Shown here piece by piece: positions 46,463-56,667 of a stretch of DNA of 64,000 nucleotides; position 1 is the first letter of the stretch, and each line of letters starts with the position of its first letter. The translations under genes were made by a program, and so were the position numbers. The DNA comes from Linnemannia schmuckeri (lineage: Eukaryota > Mortierellomycota > Mortierellomycetes > Mortierellales > Mortierellaceae), in NCBI GenBank assembly GCA_029449235.1, contig JANATG010000001.1, positions 248,001 through 312,000 on the forward strand. The letters are read 5' to 3'. The notes under the pieces are model-generated. The model searched no databases. It saw only the letters and a program-made list of their open reading frames with translations, and was not told the DNA's origin.

Positions 46463-47020
46463 ATGGCAGCCCAGAAATCCCTGATCCCTCCATTGACCCT
46501 CTACCGTCAGATCCTCCGTGCCCACCGGACACATCTGCCCCCACAGTTCCGCATTCTAGGCGACGGTTACGTCAAGGCCGAATTTCACCGCCACAAATCC
46601 GTCGACAACCCTCTTTATATTGTGGGCTTTATCGAGCAGTGGACCGATTACCTCAACCATATTCTTTCCTCTTCAGCACCCAAAAACAACACCACTTCAA
46701 CAGCCACAACCACGGCATCATCAACAACAGCGGCAGTACCGGCAGCGGCAACTATTAGCACGTCAGAGAGCAGGAGAGAAGAGACGCTGGCACAGATCGT
46801 CGCACAGGGCCAAAGGTTCGGCAAGAAACTGGACTCGACGCTTTTGGACAAGATGTCGGACCAACAGCTGGGTCAGTTGTATGAACTGCGCAAGGAGACA
46901 AAGGGATTGCAATCCCAGCAGGAACTGGACGAGATTGCAAAGGAGGAAGCTCAACTCTTTGAGAAGGTCGCTCATACCCTTCCTGACTCGGTCCTCTCTT
47001 CCGCTGCCAAGTCGTCTTGA
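46463..47020 (+). CDS. SDHAF3: Succinate dehydrogenase assembly factor 3 (LYR motif protein)
   Basis: Mitochondrial matrix LYR protein (yeast Acn9/Sdh7) that protects and matures the iron-sulphur subunit of complex II. The frame is intronless and encodes 185 residues. LYRQILRAHR has the LYR tripeptide at residues 13-15. The family core follows: LPPQFRILGDGYVKAEFHRH, KSVDNPLYIVGFIEQWTDYL. A Thr/Ala/Ser-rich insertion of about 35 residues comes next (near residues 73-107), then a charged helix and LDEIAKEEAQLFEKV. The insertion is not typical of shorter homologues. Start choice is clear (CACAACAATGGC). AATAAA at 47121-47126, 100 bp past the stop, may be the polyadenylation signal. Confidence 0.93.
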   Translation: MAAQKSLIPPLTLYRQILRAHRTHLPPQFRILGDGYVKAEFHRHKSVDNPLYIVGFIEQWTDYLNHILSSSAPKNNTTSTATTTASSTTAAVPAAATISTSESRREETLAQIVAQGQRFGKKLDSTLLDKMSDQQLGQLYELRKETKGLQSQQELDEIAKEEAQLFEKVAHTLPDSVLSSAAKSS

Positions 47021-47724
47021 TTTCTTCTCTTTCGCACATTTCTTGGCCGACGCACACGCACTCACCCTCATCAACAAACAAGCACTCACACATAAACACC
47101 GAAACAAAATAGCATAGACAAATAAACTTTCGCCAAACAACAACTAATACTTGTATTTCGCCTGTGAAACAGATATTGTATCTACTTTTCTACTCATCAT
47201 TCTCTGCACCCGTCTTATCTCGATTCCCCCTTTCACACCTACCTTCTTCACATAAGTACTTGAATCTGGATTAGCCTTAAGCCAAAAGGAGGCCAGCAGG
47301 ATGTCAGCTCTCTACAAAACGTTTTACAAACGAAAACAAAGATGATCTAGACATGGTGAGTTGCATCCGTCACATTCATATCCATTCTCATTGACGGAGA
47401 GAAAGAAGGTTTTCTTGTAGCGAATAACGCAGCGGAGGAGAGAGGTGCTTCAGGACCAATTTATTCGCAATGCAAAAAAAATACGAGAAATTAAATTGTA
47501 CAGCAAAGTAATGCAAATGCAGAAAAAAAAATAGTTGGCGGTGTTGTTACAGCGGTTCGAGGACCGGGCAAACAACATATGTTGCAAGAAAAAAAACAAC
47601 CAGTGAGGAACTCACGAGAGGGAGCAAGCGACCGCGACGTTTGTCAACGACAGAGGCGGGCAGCAGGCAGGCCGCTTTAGGGGGCCGAGGCGTAGAGGCG
47701 GAAGAGAGGGATGGTACTGACGTC
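47021..47724. other. Region between convergent SDHAF3 and protein kinase genes
   Basis: 704 bp. It holds 3' flanking sequence of both genes; no further gene is evident. If the kinase has another 3' exon it would lie here, but the stop at 47725 needs none. Confidence 0.4.
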
Positions 47725-49472
47725 CTAGACCGCAACTCCGACAGCAGAGAGAGACCCTCCGCGGGTCTTCGATCCCCTAGCATGCTGAGCCTCCGTTCTA
47801 GCACGCACCTCCTCCTCTCTCTGGCCTGCAGTATCGTCCTCGACCTCAGTCTGGACCTCACTCGGAGCTTCGACGGTGGCAGTGGCCTTGATGGGGAGCC
47901 GACCCTCCTGGACGACTTTCACTGTCTGTTCCTGGCCGACCACGTTTACGAGGAAAGGATGGAGTAGAGCCTCCTCTGCTGAGAAACGGATCTTAGGGAG
48001 GTCGCAGCTTAGTTTGGCTACCAAGTCCAACCCTGCTTTTATCTCCTCGCTATTTTGAACGAGCACAACGAAAAAAAGAAGTCAACCGATCGACAACAAT
48101 GCGTCTCCACCATATCTATTGCAGGTATATCCTAACATGACTACACTCACAATGTCTCGGTCTTCTCAACCGCCGTCTTGTTTAGCCTCCGGTCCAGGAT
48201 AAGACCGAGGGCATAGGTATCTACCTTCAGTCCATACGCCTCCTCATTTCTGATTTCCGGAGCCCAGTTTCTCTCGGTGCCGCACCTGCGGCTATATTTT
48301 TGAGAAAGAGGACGTGTTACTACTATTACTGAAACACAGCCGCTTTCTAGCATCCATATTCATTTGTTTCATTTGGCGACTTACACCACCAAATCATCAT
48401 GCCCTTTGACTCGAGCGGAGAGCCCAAAGTCGATAATGAGGGGCATCAGACTCGGCTGCAAAAGGACCACATTCCCCTCCTTCATGTCTCTGTGGATGAC
48501 ATGCTTGGAATGAAGGTACTTGAGACCCTCTGCCAACCCTTTCACAATCGCCTTTACTGCCCCCAACGTCAAGCCCATCCTCATGGCTCGTCGTAAAGTC
48601 TAATATCAGATATTAAAAAGTTGGTGGCAAAATTTGCTTGAGATAGAAACGTAAACACATTTTTTAAAATGGTACATACCAAAGGGACCCATTCCAGGCG
48701 AATGCACAGGTGATCGTGGTGCATGAACGCCCCGAAGGACCGGATAATGTTGTCATGGCAGCCGATGTGGTGCTTGATTAGGACTTCCCCTTTGAACTAT
48801 GCGATATGAAACGAATAAAGGATATCAGACCTTGGTTTGAGGGTGGCGAACGTGTTTGCACTGGTCGAAGATAGCAATTGTATCTTACCAAGTTCTCCTT
48901 GTAAGGCGTTCCGCCTAGCTGGGCTTTGATCGCGAACATTTTGTTTCCACAGCGAGCTTGGTACACAGACCCAAAGGAGCCCTAAAATGCAAAAATGAAG
49001 GCCTGTTCAGTACCTTGTTTCGAAAGGAGATTAGGTGCTACAAACAGGAGGTGAATATTTCTATCATAGATTAGCCACGTACCGACGCCACGAAGGCAAT
49101 CACGGTGTATGTGCGGCTGGTCTGGATGTATTCCTATCAAAGCCAACAGTGAAAGGGAAATGACGCATAAGTCGTTGATCATCCTGAATACACTGACTAT
49201 GGCATTCTGACTGCGATCCCATTTCCATTCAAACACAAAAAGTAAAGCGTCAGATCTATTACTTTGTAGGGGTGCAGGAACCCGGCTCGCTCCTTAAAGA
49301 CCTTGGGTACGGCCACGTCGGCTAACTCGGGCTGCTCGTTGATGATTGTGGTGGTGGTCGCAGACGAACTCTGGCTGCCTCCCTGCTGCTGTTGTTGCCG
49401 TTGCTCTTGTAAAACGGCTCTCGATCTTTCAGGGGCTGGTGTGGTCTTGTTGGTCGTAGAGTTGGAGGTCAT
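47725..49472 (-). CDS. Divergent eukaryotic protein kinase
   Basis: Seven exons: 49263-49472, 49083-49133, 48889-48981, 48680-48796, 48385-48599, 48151-48291 and 47725-48049. All joins are GT-AG and in phase, giving 383 residues. After a Gln/Ser-rich N-terminus the kinase domain starts near residue 70. Key residues are present: glycine loop VASGSFGSVYQA, ATP lysine 106 in MFAIKAQ, C-helix Glu in FKGEVLIK, catalytic VIHRDMKEGN (Asp195), IIDFGLSAR (Asp214) and GTERNWAPEI. The C-lobe is short: DTYALGLIL is followed quickly by FEEIKAGLDL and the Arg-containing KIRFSAEEALLHPFL. So it should be catalytically active but belongs to no subfamily I can name. A charged tail of about 65 residues follows. 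Substrates are unknown. Confidence 0.88.
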
Positions 49473-49564
49473 GGCGACAGGATGAAATGAGGAATGGAGG
49501 AAATGAAAGAAAAGAAAAAACGTAAAAGGTTGTTTTCGGTGGCGGTGGAGCCTCGTTTTAAATG

Positions 49565-50063
49565 TTATGAAAGTCCCCCTAGGCTCAAGGTTTGCCTTTC
49601 CATTTCAGCTTCCACTAAAAGACACTCATATTGACGGATCTTGGGCCGGAAACTGCATTTTTCGCGCTGTAAACTCCTTTGTTCGGTCAGTGCAACCAAT
49701 ACAAGCGCGAAATATTCCGCACCTGGCATGGATGATACATCATCGTCCACTCTTTCGTTTAGTACCTTTGTTGTCCCTCCAGCTCTGTTCCATGGCTGGG
49801 TGGTGCATGACTTTACTTCGCCCATTGTCTGAGTGAGCCCCCTTGGGTATAGAGTCTCAATTTTTGATTTGGCTCTGACAAGAGCGACTATTGCCTAACG
49901 GGACCTGAAGGACCTTTTTTTTTTTTTTTTTTTTTTTTTCTGGAAAAGCTTGGTTTTTTTGGGAGCATACTCGCATCCTGGTAGACGAAGACGAAGACGC
50001 TCCTTCAACTACAGACATATTCACTTCCTCTCCTTGAACGAGACGAGCATCTCTTTGACTCAT
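49565..50063 (-). CDS. Hypothetical small protein (uncertain)
   Basis: Two candidate exons, 49971-50063 and 49565-49828, joined by a GTATGC donor and CACTCAG acceptor in phase 0, give 118 residues. Exon 1 reads MSQRDARLVQGEEVNMSVVE. Exon 2 has a protein-like stretch, GAEYFALVLVALTEQRSLQ followed by REKCSFRPKIRQYECLLVEA. No family is recognised. The intron contains a T/A homopolymer. The second exon region is also open in two plus-strand frames, and the first overlaps the start of the next gene head to head, so at most one of the overlapping calls may be right. The stop lies only 92 bp upstream of the kinase start. Confidence 0.3.
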
Positions 50064-50600
50064 GGCTGTCAGATATGCAGTCTTTTCCCTTGCTTATTTT
50101 CCGAGTCATGTGCAGCGCCAAGCATCGCCAAGCATCGCCAAGCAGCCTCAATTTCCAGTATTTGTTCTCTCAGTCCATAAAAAACTAAAGCAATCACTTC
50201 TTTCCTCCACTCCCCTCCACTTCTCCTCCCCCAGCAGGCCGACAACTCATGGACTCTTCAGGACTCGCTCTCAACCCTCGATGCCTCCCTCCTGGACAAG
50301 GACACCTTCCTCTGTCACTCTTGCGCTTCTTCGGACCCTACTGCTGCCTCGACGCAATCAATAACAGCCAAGGCACATCGACACCACCAACACGCATTCA
50401 ACGCGACTGGGACAACGGGTCCTCTACTCTCGCTGCGCGATTCTTGTTGCTCGGCATCTGATCTCGGGCTCACCCCTCAGAGAGTGACTCATCGCGGACC
50501 TAGAGCAGCCAAGGAAAAACAAATCAATCAATCAATCAAGCGCGGAAATCTACCGGTAGAAGCTCAAGTCGTCAAGGACACACAGGATGACTTGGGATAA
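50062..50600 (+). CDS. Hypothetical protein with Cys pair (uncertain)
   Basis: Exon 50062-50157 (MAVRYAVFSLAYFPSHVQRQ onward) joins exon 50238-50600 through a GTATTT donor and a CCCAGCAG acceptor with AACTAAAGC as possible branch region. Frame is kept, and the second exon is open for 121 codons: ADNSWTLQDSLSTLDASLLD, KDTFLCHSCASSDPTA, a His/Ala/Thr-rich middle and a polar end, VEAQVVKDTQDDLG. The acceptor is a NAGNAG pair (50234 or 50237), so one Gln may be optional. The second exon is the stronger part of the call; the first exon is doubtful because it overlaps the minus-strand candidate. No family is recognised. Confidence 0.35.
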
Positions 50601-51857
50601 ACAAAAGGAAAGTCAACGAGGGGTGTATTGACGGCGCGCGCTATCGTGCGTCGCTCAGGACGAAAGGAAAAGAGAGGGGGGATTGGGCAGTTCAATGCAC
50701 AGAAGTCGACAATTTCCTATTGTGTTCATACACCCGTAAGAGTTGTTCCGTTTTGCCACTACTGGTCGGTCAACGTTGCCTACGCCCCACCTTCCCCTTT
50801 AAGGCACTGTCACTAGGACAGTTGCTGGACTTTGGTGTTGGAGGCAATGTTTCACGAGGAGTTCTTGCTATGTGTCTTTGCCTGGCATTCTGTGAGCAAT
50901 TGTCGCTCGCCCTTTTCTTTACCTTCTTTCCAATACTGAGGATAATTTCAAGAGAATTATTTTTCTTGTTTGTGGGGATTTTCTGCGAGGATGGAAACTA
51001 ACCCTCATATTTTCTATTATCTGATACGACAGAGACTTGTTTCCGGAGACTCATAGACACTATCTCGTTCTCAACCGGACAGGGACGAAAGGAAGATCAT
51101 TGGGATACAAATCGTGGATCTTTTTGTTTATTCTTCTAGTAGGATGGTCACTTACCCTTTTTTCTTTTTTCTAGCCCTGGAGACGGTAAGGATTCATCGA
51201 TTTTTTTGGCCCGCGGAATACTAGTCCTTCTTCAGGCGACGAGATTATGTTCAGGCGACGAGGTTATGTTCAGGCGACGAGGTTATGTTCAGGCGACGAG
51301 GTTATGTTCAAGCGACGAGGTTATGTTCAAGCGACGAGGTTATGTTCAAGCGACGAGGTTATGTTCAAGCGAACGGGCATTCACAGGCTACATGTATTCC
51401 GATAGCAGAATAAACCTGCAGTAATAATAAAATACTGACAGTTTGCAGTAGTTTTTTCTCGTTTTGTGGGTCTGATTCTTGTGACAAATGAACTATACCA
51501 GCCAAATTTAACCTGTAAGTCGGTATGAGTCTTCGAAAGGGGAAAAAAAAAGAGGCGATAGGGAGCATGGCCGATCTGAGGAAAGGGAAGTGCGTGTCTA
51601 AGGAGAAAGTGGACGACGGTCACTCACAAGAAAATAAGGAATTGACAATTTCCTCCTCTCCCAGGCCACCCATGGAAAATTAGCACATGGTGGACAGATA
51701 AAAAAAAAAAAATGTATGCAAGGTGCTCAAAAATGCAGAGTAAATATGGTTTCATATTTACTTTATTCTGTTCCGTCCTATCGCACGACAAATGACAATG
51801 GGAAGTTGCTAAGGCATCAAAGCCACTCGACCAAAAAGTACTACAGCGCACCTTCCA

Positions 51858-51895
<38 letters not shown>

Positions 51896-51986
51896 CATAA
51901 AAAGTATGTTGCAACGACAAAAAAAATACAAATACAGTAAAGATGTAAGGAACAATGACCTTGAGCAAGTTTAATAATGAACCCTT
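50601..51986. other. Intergenic region with minisatellite
   Basis: 1.4 kb with no recognised gene. It contains the 19-bp tandem array at 51231-51372 and an A36 run (51859-51894), and ends in the 3' flank of the FBXO21-like gene. Confidence 0.5.
51231..51372 (+). repeat. 19-bp minisatellite, 7.5 copies
   Basis: Unit TTCAGGCGACGAGGTTATG. Copy 1 has GAGATT in place of GAGGTT, copies 2-4 match the unit, and copies 5-7 carry TTCAAG in place of TTCAGG; a partial eighth copy ends near 51372. Period 19 is not a multiple of three, and copies are directly adjacent without spacers, so this is neither a coding repeat nor a CRISPR array. Confidence 0.95.
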
Positions 51987-54900
51987 TCAGAGGTAGTCCT
52001 CGGTGGGATAAACTTTGCGGAGCTCCTTGTTCATGACATAGTGACCATGCTTGTTATCCCACGCCTCAAAGTACTGCCCCACAGCTTCAATGTCCAAGGG
52101 CCCCAGCTCGGAAAACTCGACATTGTACACCGTGAACGTCATATTTGACAGCACCGATGGCGTTCCTGCTGTTCCTGCTGCTGGCGCTGCTGGTGCGCCA
52201 GGTACTGGCAGTGGTGCTGGTGTGGTTGACGCCAGTGGCGCTGTGCTCGTCTGCGGACTGACCATCGAAGTGTCAGAACTCACTCCACCCATTAAGTCTG
52301 CAGCTGTCGCTGGTGCCTGAGGAGGGTTCAAAGAACCCGAGTTCGACCCCTCAGCAGCGGCAACATCTTCTGGAGCAGGGGCAGGAGCAGCAGTAGCACC
52401 GATATTGCCCCCATGAGCAGGAACGGGCACGACTGTGGCCCCAGCAGCCGTGAGCATAGCAATCACGTCTAAGGGAATTTGGTCCGCCGCCGCAGAATCA
52501 GCCGCATGCGACGATGTCGACGACGACCTCATACCTCCGCCGCCTCCCTGCCTGTACTCTCGGAAAAGGACCTGAATATTCTCCTGTGCAACATACCGCT
52601 TCGATCCGTCGCTCAACAACGCATTGTAGAACGGTTGGTGTCGTCCATGTGGCAACAAGTCAATCCCCATAGACCGGATCCATCCTTCCTCCGCCTCGCA
52701 TTCTAACATTAGATCAATAGATAATGAACATGACATGTTAGTACTAATGCCTTCAGAGGAGTAAATAATACACAGCACTCTCCAATGAATTCGCATCATA
52801 TCTATTGAAACTTACTGAGATCGTAGCCGTAAATGACGCCAGTGTAGCGGTATATGAGATGCCGAAAGACCTCTCCAACATAATACTCGGGCTCAGGTCG
52901 TCGCCGCTCTTCGCCTCCAAACAGAGATGCGACTCGCATAGACGGCCGAACACCATTCTCGTCTTCCTCCGACGACACAGCAGAGTTCATAGAAGAACTG
53001 GACCCATTCTGCTGTTCTCCCGAGATGGAGTTTTGGCGAAGATACCGATGATGCGCATGAGACACATGGTTATCCATTGTTGGGGAAGATGCCGACGCTG
53101 TCGTCGGGTTCGTTGACGACCCTGATACTTCTGAATCTGGGATAGAAGCCCGTCTCTGTCCAGGATGACTCGTTGTTGTGGTCGATGTTTGAACAGAAGA
53201 GGACAACTGCGGCGGGTCAGGCGACATGGAAGCCGAAGAAGAGGTCGTCAGAGGCGAATAATTCGAAGCAGCAGCCACTTTAGGTCTTCGTCTCCGCCGA
53301 ATCTCCCCTACATCTCCTGCCTCATCCGCCATCTCCAGCTCACGAACATGGGCCCTCAATATCTTGATCGTCTCCTGTGTCGACGAAGCATAATGGCTCG
53401 CGGATCCAGCCGCAGCCTGCAGACCGCCTCGTCCCCGAACATATGTGTGATGTGGCCTCTGTTGTTGCTGCTGTTGAGTCGGAGACGCTGAGGTTCTCTT
53501 TCCTGCCATTCGACGGTGGTCCGACAGCTCCATGTCCTCAATCGCCGTTCTGACAAACCCAACATCCTCTGGCCAAAAGTTGCCCAAATACTTTAGCCAT
53601 AGTACATACAGACCCCATCTGAATCACAAAAAAAATTGCAATATGCAAGTTGTGAGCACGCAATTAATATCCAGCAATTGTTTCGCAGGTGACAACAACA
53701 GACGGGTGCAATTGCAAGCAAAACAAACAAAGGCGCCTATCCTATTTGACTTACTCTTCTATGGGATGCAACGCCAACAGCTGCGTGATTCCAGAGTAAA
53801 GACTTGTCTGGTGATCAGATCCTATCCTATAACGCATAAAGAAAAAAGAAACATAAGAGTGTGAATAAACGTAGGAGCAAACAACCAATGGTAACACAAG
53901 AATAGTCAACATGAGTTGAACAGCCATGTCATAAAATACGAATTCTAGCTCACCTTCCAGCGCCCCCTGTCTGCTCGACAGCTAAGACAATATTCCTCAG
54001 ACACCTCAAAAAGACCTCCAGTGGCGGCGTAGGCAGGTCTCGATAGATGTTCATAGGTCGAGGAATGTTCAGGCTCGTAAAGTAATCCTCATACTCGTCC
54101 ATCGACAGCAGGCGATGAGGTGGATGAAACAGATCCAAAAAGTAAGTCGGCGGCGCCGGTGGCCCTGCTCCATCATGACTACCCAATAATGGCGATCCAT
54201 GATGATCTCCTACTCCTATTCCTCCTAGAACCAGAGGACTATAGCGAAGCATAAAGTGTTGAGGAAAACCCATCAACTCGACTCCATGAATACCAACGCG
54301 CTCTGCTAGTTCTGCAAATACAATGCACAACGAGATCGGAATGCCGACCTTGCGCGTCAAGACCTTGTCGATAAAACTGTTGAACGGGTCATAGTAGTTC
54401 TCGGTGTTGCCCTTAAAACCCTTCTCGCATGTGAAGAACCGGATCAAATACTTGAGTCGATCCACTTGGGCGTCGTAATGTCTCTGGTACTGCTCGTCTG
54501 TCTCGTCAATGCGCTCCTGCATCCTATCCGGAGACATTGGCCATCTGCCCGATGAGGAAGTATCCAACAACGATCCTGTACTGTAGCGATCAATTCCTGT
54601 ATGAGAATGATTGTTGCTGACAAACACTGGTGGCACCGTCGTCATTGTTGTCCGTGAATCCAGCCCATCCAAGTTACCCTCTCCGTACGACGAAGAGCCA
54701 GAAGAGCCTAATCCTCCTACAGCTGCTCTTCGACCAGGAATAGGCGATACCGCCAAGAACTCATCCGCAAGCTCCTGAAACTGCCGATCCAAATCCGTCA
54801 ACTCCATGGTCTGATCCGAGAACATGGCCATCAACCCACACCCTTGCCAGACCGGGAAACTCTGATACCCCGATCGATACCCCCTCCACTGGTCCAGCAC

Positions 54901-55701
54901 CCACCCCCTCTGCAATCTTTTCAGAGTCTTTTGCGCATAATAAGTTCTCGACAGATCCTTGGCCTCTCCATTCCGTCCATTGATGATGTTCTCGAGAACA
55001 TCTCTCGCATGTGCCATCCCGATCCCGGCTATCCCATCCATATGTCGCATCCGGTTCCGAGAATCCTCGACCATCTCGTCTAATAACATTCGGACAATAT
55101 GATCCTTCTCGTGACGCTCCCGAAAGACCTCCTTCCAACAGTCGAGTTCGTAGGGCGGACGCGAGGTCGTGTACCATTGACTGGGTTGATGCATATCCGG
55201 CAATTTCTCGAGTGGCGACGGATATTTTGAGGACGATGATGTTGTGGACGAGCCTTTGCGGTTATTGTAATAGTAGTCCTCCTGAGTGTTGTTGTGGAGC
55301 GACATTCCGTTGAGAGAGCGATGAATGCTAGCATGGTGGGGTTGGTCGTGATCATCATAGTACGACGAGAAGGGTGGAGGTGGTGGCCAAGTCCTCCAGC
55401 GTTCTAGGCAGAGTTGTTGCCAGAGACTGTTCTTCTCCGACAGCTTGTTCCACGCCCTGCAAGTCTTTGATGCATTTGCGAGATCTGTTTCGTTATGAAT
55501 GAAAAAACTTGAGTTAGCTTTGCGACGAACCCCTTTGACATTCAGTCGCAAACAAAAGAAGAACAAAACAGAAGGTCATGACGAGTTACCCTTGGCGGAA
55601 AGATGCTGAAAGACTTCGTAGATGCAGTCGTCGGGAAGGACGGGCAGGGTCGTCGTCGCCGAGGCAGCAGCAACAGCGGGCTGCGGTACTTCAGTCGTCA
55701 T
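51987..55701 (-). CDS. FBXO21: FBXO21-like F-box protein with SirB1-like and YccV-like domains
   Basis: Five exons: 55590-55701, 53954-55484, 53755-53826, 52816-53618 and 51987-52702, for 1077 residues. The F-box is near residues 20-65 (LPDDCIYEVFQHLSAKDLAN, SLWQQLCLERW). A SirB1/transglutaminase-like region follows, with RLKYLIRFFTCEKGFKGNTE, YYDPFNSFIDKVLTRKVGIP and ISLCIVFAELAERVGIHGVE. A tetratricopeptide-like stretch (SLYSGITQLLALHPIEEWGL) comes next. A YccV/HspQ-like domain near residues 815-885 spans the last intron: VGEVFRHLIYRYTGVIYGYD then EGWIRSMGIDLLPHGRHQPF. This domain order is that of FBXO21, a substrate receptor of SCF ubiquitin ligases. Compared with animal FBXO21 the protein has long Ser/Ala/Pro-rich inserts and a 190-residue C-terminal extension ending KELRKVYPTEDYL. 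Confidence 0.93.
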
Positions 55702-56667
55702 TTTGAAGATATGTGAAAATTGTTGGGAGGAAATAAAAATAAAGAAAAAAAAAAGGAGACGTGTGTGTCTGCAGGTTGGGGTTTGAACAAGGATGTGCGT
55801 TGGATCCTTTTTTGGACCAAAGGAGCTTTAGAGATAGCTTTCCCTTCTCCTTTTTCTTGTGGCACCTGGGCTTTGAGAGGAAGATGGAGAGCCGTAATGG
55901 CTGTATCTTCTATGTGTCTGAATGTGTGCGCAGCTGAGAGGAGAGAGTGGTGGCCGGACTGGATGAGTGCAAGAAGTGAAGAAGAACCAAAAGAAAAACT
56001 GTTTGTCATCAACATACGAAGGGTGACTGTCGCAGCATTACTTTTTTTTTTTTTTTTTTTCTTTTTCGCACGTCCTATCAACCGTCGTTCGTTCGCATTA
56101 TTCAAATTCATTCGCATAGTCGCACATTGAAAAACCATTGGCATTGGTCAAATCACTTTTTGAGGATTTCGAATGTTATAGAACAATGTTTTTATTGTTG
56201 GGGGCCATCGCGTGGGGATGATGTGTGGGGTAGATGTGTGTGTATGTGGAGGATATCCAAAGTATGGGTTTTGATCGACTTTTTTTCTTTTTTTTCTATC
56301 GAAACAGATGCAAAGAGAAAAACACTAAAAAAACATGAAAAGCAAAAGAACTAAAAAAACAACTAACAAATGTTTCGTGCAAATGATGAATGAATGCACT
56401 ACTGGGAAGGGGAGGAGGTCGAAAAGAAGGAAAGGACGAAAAAAGGACGGAGGGAATATACAACAGGATGTGGAAAGGGTGTGTGTGTATGGGTGTAAAT
56501 GGTAGGCATAACAAATGAAAAGAAAATAAGGGAATAACTAATACAGGAGAATGAATGAGTAATGGGGCATGGCATGCCTGGGATAGTACAACAGACAGAA
56601 AAATGAAACGAACGAAAACAAGAGAGCGAATGTAAAGAGAACGAAAGGGAACCAGAAAGCGGAGGAC
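55702..56667. other. Promoter region of the FBXO21-like gene and 3' flank of the homeodomain gene
   Basis: 966 bp between tandem minus-strand genes, with an A/T-rich strip near 55730-55755 and a T20 run near 56041. No additional gene is seen. Confidence 0.45.

Noticed and set aside
51231..51372. CRISPR-like regular array
   Set aside because: Units are directly adjacent with no spacers, and the DNA is eukaryotic.
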